This document shows, one piece after another, positions 13,418 to 21,404 of a stretch of DNA of 64,000 nucleotides; within the stretch, counting starts at the first letter, position 1, and every line of letters starts with the position of its first letter. The notes beneath the pieces are model-generated. The model saw only the letters and a program-made list of their open reading frames with translations. It was not told the origin of the DNA and did not search any database. This DNA comes from Kitasatospora sp. A2-31 (GTDB lineage: Bacteria; Actinomycetota; Actinomycetes; Streptomycetales; Streptomycetaceae): the NCBI RefSeq assembly GCF_022288725.1, contig NZ_JAKNTA010000002.1, positions 177,968 through 241,967 of the forward strand, read 5' to 3'. The position numbers and the translations under genes were made by a program.

Positions 13418-14200
13418 ATGGAGAAGATCGCATTTCTTGGACTCGGCCGCATGGGTCTGCCGATGGCCCGTCGACTCGCCGGCAACGGATACCCGCTGAC
13501 GGTCTGGAACCGGAGCCCCGGCCGCGCCGGCGGTCTCACCGAGGCCGCGAGCCCGGCCGAGGCGGCCCGGGGCGCCGGACTCGTCATCACCATGCTGGCC
13601 GACCCGGCGGCGGTCGAGGCGGTGGCCGGGCAGGTCGCCGACGCGCTCTCGCCCGGCACGCTCTGGATCGACATGTCGTCCATCGGCCCGGACGCCACGG
13701 CCGCCCTGCGCGACCGGCTGCCCGACGGTGTCGCACTCGTCGACGCTCCGGTGCTGGGCAGCGTCGTCCCCGCCGCCACCGGCGCGCTGACCGTCCTGGC
13801 GGGCGGCCGGACCGAGGACCTCGACAGGGCGCAGCCCGTGCTCGGGACGCTCGGTACCGTGCTGCGCTGCGGCGGGCCGGGCTCCGGCGCGGCGCTCAAG
13901 CTCGTCGTGATCAGCGCGATGGTCGGGGGAGTCGCGCTGATCGGCGAGACACTGGCACTCGCCGACTCGCTCGGCCTGTCGGAGGAGCTCGCCCTCGGCG
14001 TCCTGGCCAACGGTCCGCTCGGCGGAGTGGTGGCCCGTGCGCGCAGCCGGGACTCGGACTTCCCGATCCGGCTGGCCGCCAAGGACCTCGGCCTGGCGGG
14101 CGGAGGCCCGGTGCTCACCGCCGTGCGCGAGCTGCTGCTCGCCGACCCGGACCTCGCGGAGCAGGACCTCTCCCGGATCGTCGACGCGATCCGCCGGTAG
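13418..14200 (+). CDS. NAD(P)-dependent beta-hydroxyacid dehydrogenase (HIBADH/6PGDH superfamily)
   Basis: A 260-residue oxidoreductase. The Rossmann nucleotide site is at the N-terminus (IAFLGLGRMGLPMARRLAGNG; WNRSPGRA follows strand 2, which suits NADP). DAPVLGS...GALTVLAGG is the substrate-binding motif of the family, and GPGSGAALKLVVISAM carries the catalytic lysine region. Family members oxidise 3-hydroxyisobutyrate, tartronate semialdehyde or related acids, or reduce imines and aldehydes; the exact substrate cannot be read. It is slightly shorter than typical (about 290). Control by the divergent LysR protein is likely. Its 3' end overlaps a doubtful opposite-strand frame. Confidence 0.88.
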   Translation: MEKIAFLGLGRMGLPMARRLAGNGYPLTVWNRSPGRAGGLTEAASPAEAARGAGLVITMLADPAAVEAVAGQVADALSPGTLWIDMSSIGPDATAALRDRLPDGVALVDAPVLGSVVPAATGALTVLAGGRTEDLDRAQPVLGTLGTVLRCGGPGSGAALKLVVISAMVGGVALIGETLALADSLGLSEELALGVLANGPLGGVVARARSRDSDFPIRLAAKDLGLAGGGPVLTAVRELLLADPDLAEQDLSRIVDAIRR

Positions 14201-14564
14201 TCACGCGGGCTGCCGCCGGGTACGGACCCGCCCGGTCCCTGCGGGCGACCAGTCGCTCCGGCCGCTCCTTGCCGGCGTGGTACCGGCGCCACTGGTCGTC
14301 GAGGTCGGAGTAGCGGTAGGTGGGCTCCCGGACGGTGCGCCGCTCGATCTGCTCGGCCAGGTGCGGATCGCGCAGCCCCTTGGCGAACGCCAGCCGGCCG
14401 CTGTCGTCGGTGGGCGGTTCGTCGTCGTAGGCGAACAACGAGCATGTCCACCGGCCGCGTTCGACGGCCAGGAGCACCCGGGCCTGCCGCACCTCGGGGG
14501 CGAAGAGCGTCTGGGAGGCGATCCGGTAGCCCGCCGGCCGGTCCTCGGCCCGGTGGAAGTCCAT
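14115..14564 (-). CDS. Hypothetical protein downstream of the Ser/Thr kinase
   Basis: A 149-residue frame starting 36 bases after the kinase stop codon on the same strand. The first 100 residues look like a real protein (MDFHRAEDRPAGYRIASQTLFAPEVRQARVLLAVERGRWTCSLFAYDDE), with normal composition and alternating strands and helices. The last 45 residues are Arg/Gly/Ala-rich and overlap the end of the dehydrogenase by 86 bases, which is suspicious. No strong ribosome site is visible. It may be a real gene with a poorly constrained tail, or one whose true end has been lost by frameshift. Confidence 0.45.
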   Translation of the reverse strand: MDFHRAEDRPAGYRIASQTLFAPEVRQARVLLAVERGRWTCSLFAYDDEPPTDDSGRLAFAKGLRDPHLAEQIERRTVREPTYRYSDLDDQWRRYHAGKERPERLVARRDRAGPYPAAARVTTGGSRRRSGRGPAPRGPGRRAAARARR

Positions 14565-14600
14565 CGACGTGTGGGTGACGACGGCCGGGCCGGCGCGGAC

Positions 14601-16391
14601 TCAGGAGAGCTTGCGCAGGGCCGTGGTCATCAGGGCCGAGGTCTCCTCGGCGGGTGGGAAGGGGTGGCTGTCGGTGGCGAAGAACTCGACGAGGTAGCCG
14701 CCCCTGGCGGCGGTGAACTTCTCCACGACGGCGGGTGCGTAGGGGCTGCCGTCCTCGCTGCAGGTCAGCGTCTCCCGGCGGCCCACGATGTCGAGGCCGG
14801 GGGCCTGCGGGGCCGGCAGGGCGGTGACGGCGATCTCGCAGCGCATGGAGGTTCGACCGGTCTTGAGGTCCACGGTGAAGGACGCGCACTCGGCGATCTC
14901 GTCCCGGACGGCCTGGAGGTGCCGGGCCGCTGTGGCGGGATCGACCTTCCGGAGGCCTTCGTTGAAGCCGTAGCGGGTGCTCGTGTCGCTGCCGTCCCGG
15001 ATGTACTCCACGGTGTCGTCCTGCGAGTGCTTCCAGACGACCTGCCGGCTGCGGGCCGCGCACGGCCAAGTGCCGGAGACGGGCTTCAGGTAGCCCATGT
15101 CGCCCGCACCCCAGTCGTTCCGGTAGCCGGCCGGCAGGTCGTTCTTCTGCAGGAGCTTGGACTCGATCTCGCCGGTCTGCGAGAAGTAGGGCACCGCGAA
15201 GGCCACGCCCAGCGCGGTGGCGCCCGCGACGAGGGAGGCCGTGATCACGCCCCACCGCCGCCTGGGGCGGCTGCCGGGGGCCGCCTCGGGCACTTCGGGG
15301 GCGGGAACGCCCGGCGCAGCGGTCCCCGGACCGGACGCGTTCGGCGCGGCCGCGGCCGCGGCCGCGGCCGGTGTCGGAGCCGGGGTCCGAACCGGCGAGG
15401 CGTCGAGGACGGTGAACGGCGTGGTGGGCGCGGGGACGGCCGGCCCGGTCGGGTGGGCGGCGATGACGTGCGTGGGTGCCTCGCTGCCGACGGCGGGCGG
15501 CGGCGCTGTCGCGGTCGCGGTCGCGGGGCGGGGCACGGCGGCCGCGGCCGGCCCCGCGAGGAGCGCGGTGGCCGCCTCGACGGTGAGCCGTTGCCGCGGG
15601 TCCTTGACCATCAGACCGCGGATGACCGTCGCGAGGGTGCCGGTGTGCCGCAGCGGCGGGGCCTCCTCGGAGACCGTTGCCAGCAGCGAGGCGGTCGGCG
15701 TGGCCCTCCGGAACGGGGACCGCCCCTCGACGGCCTGGTACAGCGCGACGCCGAGGGAGAAGAGGTCCCCCGCCGGCCCGTCGCCCTCGCCCTGGATCCG
15801 CTCGGGCGCCATGTACTCGACGGAACCGATGACGGCGCCGGACACCGTCAGCGCGGTCTCCTCGTGCCGCAGGGCGATGCCGAAGTCGGTCAGCAGGATC
15901 TGGCCGTCGTCGGCCAGCATGATGTTGGCCGGCTTCACGTCCCGGTGCACGATGCCCGCCGCGTGCGCGGCACCGAGCGCGGAGAGCATGGCGGTGGCGA
16001 TCCGGGCGGCCTGCTCGGGTGCGAGCGGCCCACCCGCCTCCAGCCGGTCGGCGAGCGAGCTCCCCGCGACGAGCTGCATCACCGTCCACGGAACCCCGTC
16101 CGCCACCACGACGTCGTGCACGGCGACGACGTGCGGGTGGTCGCGGAGCCGGGCTGCGCTGCGCGCCTCGCGCTGGGCCCGGAGCAGCCGCTCGCCGGTC
16201 TCGGCGGCGTCCATGGCCGGGGCGAGCCAGACCTGCTTGACCGCGACGTCGACGTGCAACACGGTGTCGGCCGCCTGCCAGACCTGCCCGAACCCGCCGG
16301 CCCCCAGCCGGCGCACCAGCCGGTACCTGTCCGCGATGACCAGGCCCTCGCGTGCCTCTTCGCCCGCCGTACCGCCAACCGCGGCTGCCAT
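14601..16391 (-). CDS. PknB-type transmembrane Ser/Thr protein kinase
   Basis: A 596-residue kinase. The catalytic domain (about 19-275) has YRLVRRLGAGGFGQVW (glycine loop), VAVKQ (lysine), IVHRDVKPANIML (catalytic Asp151), DFGIAL, GSVEYMAPERI and the terminal helices. A Pro/Ala-rich linker (about 290-385) leads to one membrane segment (WGVITASLVAGATALGVAFAVPYF) and an extracellular domain of about 190 residues with several cysteines. It lacks PASTA repeats, so it is not a muropeptide-binding PknB. The ATG at 16391 follows GGGGGGA; the longer upstream frame has intergenic composition. The ligand is unknown. Confidence 0.92.
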   Translation of the reverse strand: MAAAVGGTAGEEAREGLVIADRYRLVRRLGAGGFGQVWQAADTVLHVDVAVKQVWLAPAMDAAETGERLLRAQREARSAARLRDHPHVVAVHDVVVADGVPWTVMQLVAGSSLADRLEAGGPLAPEQAARIATAMLSALGAAHAAGIVHRDVKPANIMLADDGQILLTDFGIALRHEETALTVSGAVIGSVEYMAPERIQGEGDGPAGDLFSLGVALYQAVEGRSPFRRATPTASLLATVSEEAPPLRHTGTLATVIRGLMVKDPRQRLTVEAATALLAGPAAAAVPRPATATATAPPPAVGSEAPTHVIAAHPTGPAVPAPTTPFTVLDASPVRTPAPTPAAAAAAAAPNASGPGTAAPGVPAPEVPEAAPGSRPRRRWGVITASLVAGATALGVAFAVPYFSQTGEIESKLLQKNDLPAGYRNDWGAGDMGYLKPVSGTWPCAARSRQVVWKHSQDDTVEYIRDGSDTSTRYGFNEGLRKVDPATAARHLQAVRDEIAECASFTVDLKTGRTSMRCEIAVTALPAPQAPGLDIVGRRETLTCSEDGSPYAPAVVEKFTAARGGYLVEFFATDSHPFPPAEETSALMTTALRKLS

Positions 16392-16467
16392 CGCCGTCCC
16401 CCCTCGTCGACCCGCGCCATGATAGCGATCACGTCTCGACGGCCGGTCGGGACGGTCGTGTCCGCGG

Positions 16468-16640
16468 CTGCTACTCGCCCACTCGCCTCCGGCCCGCTCC
16501 GGGCCCGGTGTCGACGTTCCTCGCTCCAGCGCTCCTTCGTCGCTCGTCGCTCGTCGCTCTCGACACCGGCGCGGCCCTTCGGCTCGGGGCGGGCTGCTCC
16601 TCGCCCACTCGCCTGCGGCCCGCTCCGGACCCGGTGTCGA
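16468..16640. repeat. 47-bp direct repeat with inverted core
   Basis: Copies at 16468-16514 and 16594-16640 differ at 3 of 47 positions. Each ends in CCGGTGTCGA, and the reverse complement TCGACACCGG occurs between them at 16560-16569. The arrangement resembles a repetitive extragenic element or the footprint of a small mobile element. Confidence 0.7.
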
Positions 16641-16771
16641 TGGTCGGGGGCGGCCGTTGGCAATAGGCTCGGACGCGCCCGTGCCGCTTCGGGACCGCCG
16701 AGCCCGTCGCGGAGCGCTCTCCGGCCGGACGACGTCGCCGGAGATCCGGCCCGCCGTCTCGGGGCCCGCCG

Positions 16772-16835
16772 CCGCCGGCCGCCGCTGCGGTCCCGCCCGG
16801 GTGCGGGTGCGGGTGCGGCCGACGGCGGCCGGCGG
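16772..16835 (-). terminator. Large hairpin after the metallo-hydrolase
   Basis: Perfect 13-bp arms (16772-16784 and 16823-16835) lie about 20 bases beyond the stop codon of the minus-strand hydrolase. The 38-base loop is long, so termination is plausible rather than certain. Confidence 0.45.
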
Positions 16836-16857
16836 AGGCGAGGTGACCTCGGCCGGT

Positions 16858-17739
16858 TCAGCCCGCCCAGCGGGTGACCTCGAACCCCGAGCCGTTGCGC
16901 CGCACTTCGGCCGCCCCCGTGCCGCCGAAGTGCGCCGGGACCACCAACTCCCGCTCGTCCGCCGCACGCTGGAGGACGCGCAGGCGGCTCGCCGCGGCCC
17001 GCTCCGGATCCTCGCAGAAGCAGCTGTTGAAACCGGGGTGCAGGATCTGGACCGGGCTGTGCGTCAGGTCGCCGACGAACACGGCCCGTTCGCCGTGCGA
17101 GGCGAGCCGCAGGACCGAGGAGCCGGGGGTGTGGCCGGGCGCCTCCTCCAGAGTGAGGGCGTCGTCGATCCGGTACTCGCCCTCCCAGAGCACCGCCTTC
17201 CCGGCCTGCTGGACCGGCAGGACGCTGTCGGCGTACATCAGTGCCGGCGTGCCCGTGCGGTCCCGCTCGGCCTCGACCGCCAGCCAGACGTGGTCGGCGG
17301 CCGGCATCAGGTAGACGGCGTTGGGAAAGGCCGGTACCCACGTCCCCTCCTGGTCCACGGTGTTCCAGCCGATGTGGTCGACGTGCAGGTGGGTGTTGAC
17401 CACCACGTCGACGTCCTCCGGCTGCACGCCGGCCGCCGCGAGCCGGCCGAGCAGGTCGCTCGGCCGCCGGTGGAACAGCGCGTTCCCCGGGCGATCCCGG
17501 TCCCGCCCCACTCCGGTGTCGACCAGGACGGTGCGCCCGCCGTGGCGCACGACCCACGTCTGCAGCGCCCCCACGTGGCTGTCGGTCGCCGGGGCCCAGT
17601 GGTCGGGCGCCAGCCACTCCTCGTTCTCCTTCCAGACCTCGGCCGCCAGGCCCGGCACGATCGCCTGCGCGGGGGCGAACGGCCCGTCCCACTCCCTGAC
17701 CCTGGTGATCTCGGCATCGCCGAGCACGATCCGCTCCAC
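16858..17739 (-). CDS. MBL-fold metallo-hydrolase
   Basis: A 293-residue metallo-beta-lactamase-fold protein. The signature THLHVDHIGWN gives metal ligands His117, His119, Asp121 and His122. Further ligands are expected in APGHTPGSS, VFVGDLTHSP and VVPAHFGG. Composition fits the subgroup that includes AHL lactonases and related esterases; the substrate is not determined. GTG 17739 is chosen because GGAGG lies 6 bases upstream; the longer frame adds 30 poorly conserved residues. It is divergent from an AraC regulator and probably its target. Confidence 0.88.
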   Translation of the reverse strand: MERIVLGDAEITRVREWDGPFAPAQAIVPGLAAEVWKENEEWLAPDHWAPATDSHVGALQTWVVRHGGRTVLVDTGVGRDRDRPGNALFHRRPSDLLGRLAAAGVQPEDVDVVVNTHLHVDHIGWNTVDQEGTWVPAFPNAVYLMPAADHVWLAVEAERDRTGTPALMYADSVLPVQQAGKAVLWEGEYRIDDALTLEEAPGHTPGSSVLRLASHGERAVFVGDLTHSPVQILHPGFNSCFCEDPERAAASRLRVLQRAADERELVVPAHFGGTGAAEVRRNGSGFEVTRWAG

Positions 17740-17810
17740 GGTGTTCCTCCCGATGAGGTCCTGCGGCGACCCCCTCGGCCCCGCTGCTCCCGAGCCTAGG
17801 AGCGGCCTGA

Positions 17811-17858
17811 TGAGCCGTTCAATGCGCAATTAGCTCGTCCGGATACGACAACGGCTCA
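17811..17858. promoter_or_regulatory. Inverted half-sites, candidate AraC operator
   Basis: TGAGCCGTT (17811-17819) and AACGGCTCA (17850-17858) are perfect inverted copies, 39 bp centre to centre, in the 150-bp gap between the hydrolase and the AraC gene. Confidence 0.6.
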
Positions 17859-17889
17859 GATCGGTGCCGGGGGCGCTACCCTGACCCGC

Positions 17890-18972
17890 ATGGACGTGGT
17901 GAGCGACGCGATCGCGGCAGTGCGGATCGGACGGCCTTCCACCAATCGGCTGCGGGTCGCGGGCCGGTGGAGCGCCCGGATCCCCGGCTATGACGGGGCC
18001 GGCTTCCACGTCGTTCTGGAGGGCGGCTGCTGGCTGCTCCCGGACGGCGGCACGCCGGTGAGCCTGGCCGCCGGCGATGCGGTCCTGCTGCCGCACGGCA
18101 CCGGGCACGTCCTCGCGGGCGCGCCGCTGGAGCCCGCGGAAGCGGAGCGGGCGGTGCCCGTCGACCAGCTGCTCGGCCCGGGCGGGGCGGTGCCGGGACC
18201 TCGACCGCCGCAGCCCGCCGGGGCGGCGGGCTCGCAGCGTCGGGTGGCCGACGGCCCGGTGACCGAGCTGCTGTGCGGGAAGTACCGGCTGGAACACAGC
18301 CGCACCCATCCGCTCATGCGCGAGCTCCCCGACGTCCTGCACCTGCCGACCAGGGTCGGCAGCCACCCCGAACTGCGGGCCGCCGTGGATCTGTTGGGCC
18401 GTGAGCTGGCGGCGGAGCGGGCCGGCGGCGCGCTCGCCGTGCCCGGCCTGGTCGACCTGCTGCTGGTGTACCTGGTCCGGGCCTGGCTGGAGTGCGGGTT
18501 GCCGGATGCCGGACCGGGTCCCGGGACGGCCGGCGACCCGCGGGGCGGCGACGGGGCCGGTGCGTGTGCCGGGTCGGGCGCCCGGACCGTGCGTGGGCGG
18601 TGGCCGGCGGCGCTCAGCGACCCCGTGGTGTCCGAAGCGCTGCGCGCCGTGCACGAGGACCCGGCGCGGGACTGGAGCGCGGACGGGCTGGCCGCGCGGG
18701 CGGGCGTCTCGCGGGCCACCCTGACCAGGCGCTTCACCGCGCTGGTCGGCCGCCCGCCGATGGCCTATCTCGCCTGGTGGCGGATGACCCGGGCCGCGAC
18801 CCTGCTGCAGGAGACGGACGACCCGCTGGAGGCGATCGCGCGCCGCGTCGGCTACAGCACGCCGTACGCGCTGTCGCACGCGTTCAGCCGGCTCTTCGGC
18901 ACCACCCCGGGCCGCTACCGCGCCGCCCGCTGCGCGGCCACGACCGCCGTCGACCGGTCGGCCCCCGCTTGA
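17890..18972 (+). CDS. AraC-family transcriptional regulator with cupin domain
   Basis: A 360-residue regulator. Residues about 20-220 form a cupin-type effector domain of the AraC_binding_2/cupin_6 kind (LEGGCWLLPDGGTPVSLAAGDAVLLPHGTGHVLAG). The C-terminal 110 residues hold two helix-turn-helix motifs (WSADGLAARAGVSRATLTRRFTALVG and EAIARRVGYSTPYALSHAFSRLFGTTPGRYR). TACCCT at 17877-17882 lies 7 bases before the ATG, so the transcript may be leaderless. It probably controls the divergent metallo-hydrolase through the inverted half-sites in the gap. Confidence 0.92.
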   Translation: MDVVSDAIAAVRIGRPSTNRLRVAGRWSARIPGYDGAGFHVVLEGGCWLLPDGGTPVSLAAGDAVLLPHGTGHVLAGAPLEPAEAERAVPVDQLLGPGGAVPGPRPPQPAGAAGSQRRVADGPVTELLCGKYRLEHSRTHPLMRELPDVLHLPTRVGSHPELRAAVDLLGRELAAERAGGALAVPGLVDLLLVYLVRAWLECGLPDAGPGPGTAGDPRGGDGAGACAGSGARTVRGRWPAALSDPVVSEALRAVHEDPARDWSADGLAARAGVSRATLTRRFTALVGRPPMAYLAWWRMTRAATLLQETDDPLEAIARRVGYSTPYALSHAFSRLFGTTPGRYRAARCAATTAVDRSAPA

Positions 18973-19407
18973 TCCGGCCCCGCCGAACCCGATCCGGCCA
19001 TCCCGAACCTCATCGGTCCCTCGCTGAACCGCTGCCGTCCATCAGGTGGCCTGCGTTCCGCTACCGATCAAAGTCTTGAACACAAGAGTTGTTTCGCCCT
19101 GCCCCTGTCAAGGAAATGTGCTCAAGCGGGGGTGGATCGATGGTGGGGCGCCACCGTTCTATCACCGCTGGTCCGTACCAGGGGGAGGGGTGCAATCGCG
19201 GTCATTCGCCCGTTCTGTCCGACTCTGCCGGGTGGGTCTTCGTTGTTTCCTCCAAGTTTCGACCGGGGGTAGGCGTTCACAAAGATAACGAATAGCCGTC
19301 GACTCGGGCTGTCTTGAATTTACTTATTGACGTCATGCGAGACGGCCGGGTTAACTCCTCCCACCCCGCCGCAGCGCTGCGGCACCGTCAGGGAGGCACC
19401 CCCCACC
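18973..19407. other. Intergenic region upstream of the sugar operon
   Basis: No gene. Base composition is visibly more AT-rich from about 19070. It holds TCTTG-AACA-CAAGA (19074-19087, a perfect inverted repeat), an AT-rich stretch at about 19270-19325 and the promoter at 19327-19356. A repressor, usually a ROK protein for such operons, would bind here but is not encoded nearby. Confidence 0.6.
19327..19356 (+). promoter_or_regulatory. Promoter of the xylFGH-type operon
   Basis: TTGACG (19327-19332), an 18-bp spacer and TTAACT (19351-19356), giving a leader of about 45 bases. The -35 box overlaps the palindrome TGACGTCA (19328-19335), a possible repressor or activator site. Confidence 0.65.
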
Positions 19408-20502
19408 ATGAACGCAACGATGCGTCGCGTCGTCATCGGCACCGCCGCGGTCTCGATGGCCCTGTCCATGGCCGCCTGTGGCAAGGCCGGCGCAGACAAG
19501 AAGGACAGCGCGAGCTCCGGCGACAGCAAGTCCATCGGCCTGCTGCTCCCGGAGAACGCCTCCTCCACCCGTTACGAGTCCTTCGACCGGCCCTTCATCG
19601 AGGCCAAGGTCGCGGCGCTGTGCCCGGACTGCAAGGTGCAGTACAGCAACGCCGAAGGCAGCGCGTCCAAGCAGAAGCAGCAGTTCGACACCCTGATCGC
19701 CCAGGGTGTGAAGGTGATCATCCTGGACGCCTTCGACGCCAAGTCCACCCAGTCCTGGGTCAAGGAGGCGGCCGACAAGGGCGTCAAGGTCATCGCCTAC
19801 GACCGCCTGGCGACCGGCCCGGTCTCGGCCTACGTCTCCTTCGACAACGAGAAGGTCGGCGAGCTCCAGGGCCAGGCCCTGGTCGAGGCGCTCGGCGCCA
19901 AGGCCGCGGACGCCAACATCGTCATGATCAACGGTGACGAGGCCGACCCGAACGCCGCCAAGTTCAAGTCCGGTGCCCACAAGGCGCTGGACGGCAAGGT
20001 GAAGAAGGTCGTCTACGAGCAGTCCGGCGAGTGGAAGCCCACCGTCGCGGGCCAGAAGATCGGTGCCGCGATCACCCAGCTCGGCAAGGACGGCTTCCAG
20101 GCCGTCTACTCGGCCAACGACGGCATGGCCGGCGCCATCATCACCCAGCTGAAGTCGGCCGGCATCGCCGTCCCGGTCGGCGGCCAGGACGCCGGTCTCG
20201 ACGCCGTCCAGCGCATCGTCGCCGGCGACCAGGCCTACACCATCTACAAGGCCTACAAGCCGCTCGCCGACAGCGCCGCCGAACTGGCCGTCAACCTGCT
20301 GCAGGGCAAGGACCTCAAGTCCGTCGCGCCGTCCACCATCGACAGCGACACCGACAAGGGCATCCCCGCCAAGCTGCTGGAGCCCAAGATCGTCACCAAG
20401 GCGAACATCAACGACACCGTGATCGCCGACGGCCTCTACAAGGCCGCCGACATCTGCGCCGGCGACTACGCCGCCGCCTGCGCCGCAGCCGGCCTCAAGT
20501 AA
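19408..20502 (+). CDS. xylF: Sugar-binding lipoprotein of an ABC transporter (XylF-like)
   Basis: A 364-residue type I periplasmic-binding-protein fold lipoprotein. The signal peptide ends in the lipobox LSMAAC, so the mature protein is lipid-anchored on the outer face of the membrane. IGLLLPENASSTRYESFDRPF, IILDAFDAKS and YDRLATGPVSAYVSFDN are typical of xylose/ribose-type binders (XylF group), though the precise sugar is inferred. Start: ATG 19408 with GGGAGG 11 bases upstream; ATG 19420 is possible and would leave a shorter signal peptide. First gene of a three-gene operon with its own promoter. Confidence 0.88.
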   Translation: MNATMRRVVIGTAAVSMALSMAACGKAGADKKDSASSGDSKSIGLLLPENASSTRYESFDRPFIEAKVAALCPDCKVQYSNAEGSASKQKQQFDTLIAQGVKVIILDAFDAKSTQSWVKEAADKGVKVIAYDRLATGPVSAYVSFDNEKVGELQGQALVEALGAKAADANIVMINGDEADPNAAKFKSGAHKALDGKVKKVVYEQSGEWKPTVAGQKIGAAITQLGKDGFQAVYSANDGMAGAIITQLKSAGIAVPVGGQDAGLDAVQRIVAGDQAYTIYKAYKPLADSAAELAVNLLQGKDLKSVAPSTIDSDTDKGIPAKLLEPKIVTKANINDTVIADGLYKAADICAGDYAAACAAAGLK

Positions 20503-20624
20503 CGCGCCGCCGGGCCCGGTGGCCACGGCGCTCCCCACCACACCCGGGGAGCGCCGGCCCCGGCGCCCGCGCACCCACCACACCCCACCCCGCCCCGAGC
20601 ACTACCCCGCAGGAGATGGTTCAC

Positions 20625-21404
20625 GTGACAGGCGCACCCGTACTGGCGCTGCGCGAGGTCTCCAAGCGCTTCGGCGCCGTCCAGGCACTCACCGACGTCG
20701 ACCTCGACGTCCACGCGGGCGAGGTCGTCGCCCTGGTCGGCGACAACGGCGCCGGCAAGTCCACCCTGGTCAAGACGATCGCCGGGGTCCACCCGATCGA
20801 CGAGGGCACCATCAGCTGGGAGGGGCGCGAGGTACGCATCGCCCGTCCCCAGGACGCCCAGGCGCTCGGCATCGCCACCGTCTACCAGGACCTCGCCCTC
20901 TGCGACAACCTCGACGTCGTCGCCAACCTCTTCCTCGGCCGTGAGCTGCGCCGCCACGGCACGCTGGACGAGGTCGCCATGGAACGCCGCGCCAAGGAGC
21001 TCCTGGACACCCTCTCGATCCGGATCCCCAGCGTGCGGATCCCGATCGCCGCCCTCTCCGGCGGGCAGCGCCAGGTCGTGGCGATCGCCCGCGCCCTCGT
21101 CGGCGACCCGCGGATCGTCATCCTCGACGAGCCCACCGCCGCCCTCGGCGTCGAGCAGACCGCGCAGGTCCTCGACCTGGTCGAGCGACTGCGCGAGCGC
21201 GGCCTCGGCGTGATCCTGATCAGCCACAACATGGCCGACGTCCGCGCGGTGGCCGACACCGTGGCCGTCCTGCGTCTCGGCCGCAACAACGGCACCTTCC
21301 CGGTCGCCGGAACCACGTCCGAGGAGATCATCTCCGCCATCACCGGCGCCACCGACAACGCCGTCACCCGGCGCCAGGCACGCATCGCGGAGGAAGCGAA
21401 GTGA
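20625..21404 (+). CDS. xylG: Sugar ABC transporter ATP-binding protein (XylG-like, single domain)
   Basis: A 259-residue ATPase with Walker A GDNGAGKST, signature LSGGQRQ, Walker B IVILDEPTAAL and switch histidine in LISHNM. It has one nucleotide-binding domain, whereas enterobacterial XylG/RbsA have two, so it should act as a homodimer with XylH, as in actinomycetes. The start is set by AGGAG at 20611-20615: it abuts the ATG at 20616 (too close) but is 9 bases before the GTG at 20625. Its stop overlaps the permease start. Confidence 0.9.
   Translation: MTGAPVLALREVSKRFGAVQALTDVDLDVHAGEVVALVGDNGAGKSTLVKTIAGVHPIDEGTISWEGREVRIARPQDAQALGIATVYQDLALCDNLDVVANLFLGRELRRHGTLDEVAMERRAKELLDTLSIRIPSVRIPIAALSGGQRQVVAIARALVGDPRIVILDEPTAALGVEQTAQVLDLVERLRERGLGVILISHNMADVRAVADTVAVLRLGRNNGTFPVAGTTSEEIISAITGATDNAVTRRQARIAEEAK

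Larger units (their letters stand above)
16392..16857. other. Long intergenic region with repeats
   Basis: No gene. It contains a 47-bp direct repeat (16468-16514, 16594-16640), an inverted copy of its last ten bases at 16560-16569, and a long GC hairpin at 16772-16835. It must also hold the kinase promoter. Confidence 0.6.

Noticed and set aside
12889..16089. 1,066-residue minus-strand frame spanning LysR, dehydrogenase and kinase genes
   Set aside because: Arg/Pro-rich shadow crossing three genes with clear motifs in other frames.
19327..19407. Upstream ATG at 19327 as the start of the sugar-binding protein
   Set aside because: It would overlap the promoter and put 27 residues before the signal peptide; ATG 19408 has a ribosome site and a normal lipoprotein leader.
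20616..20624. ATG at 20616 as the start of the sugar ATPase
   Set aside because: AGGAG abuts it with no spacing; GTG 20625 is 9 bases away and gives a normal N-terminus.
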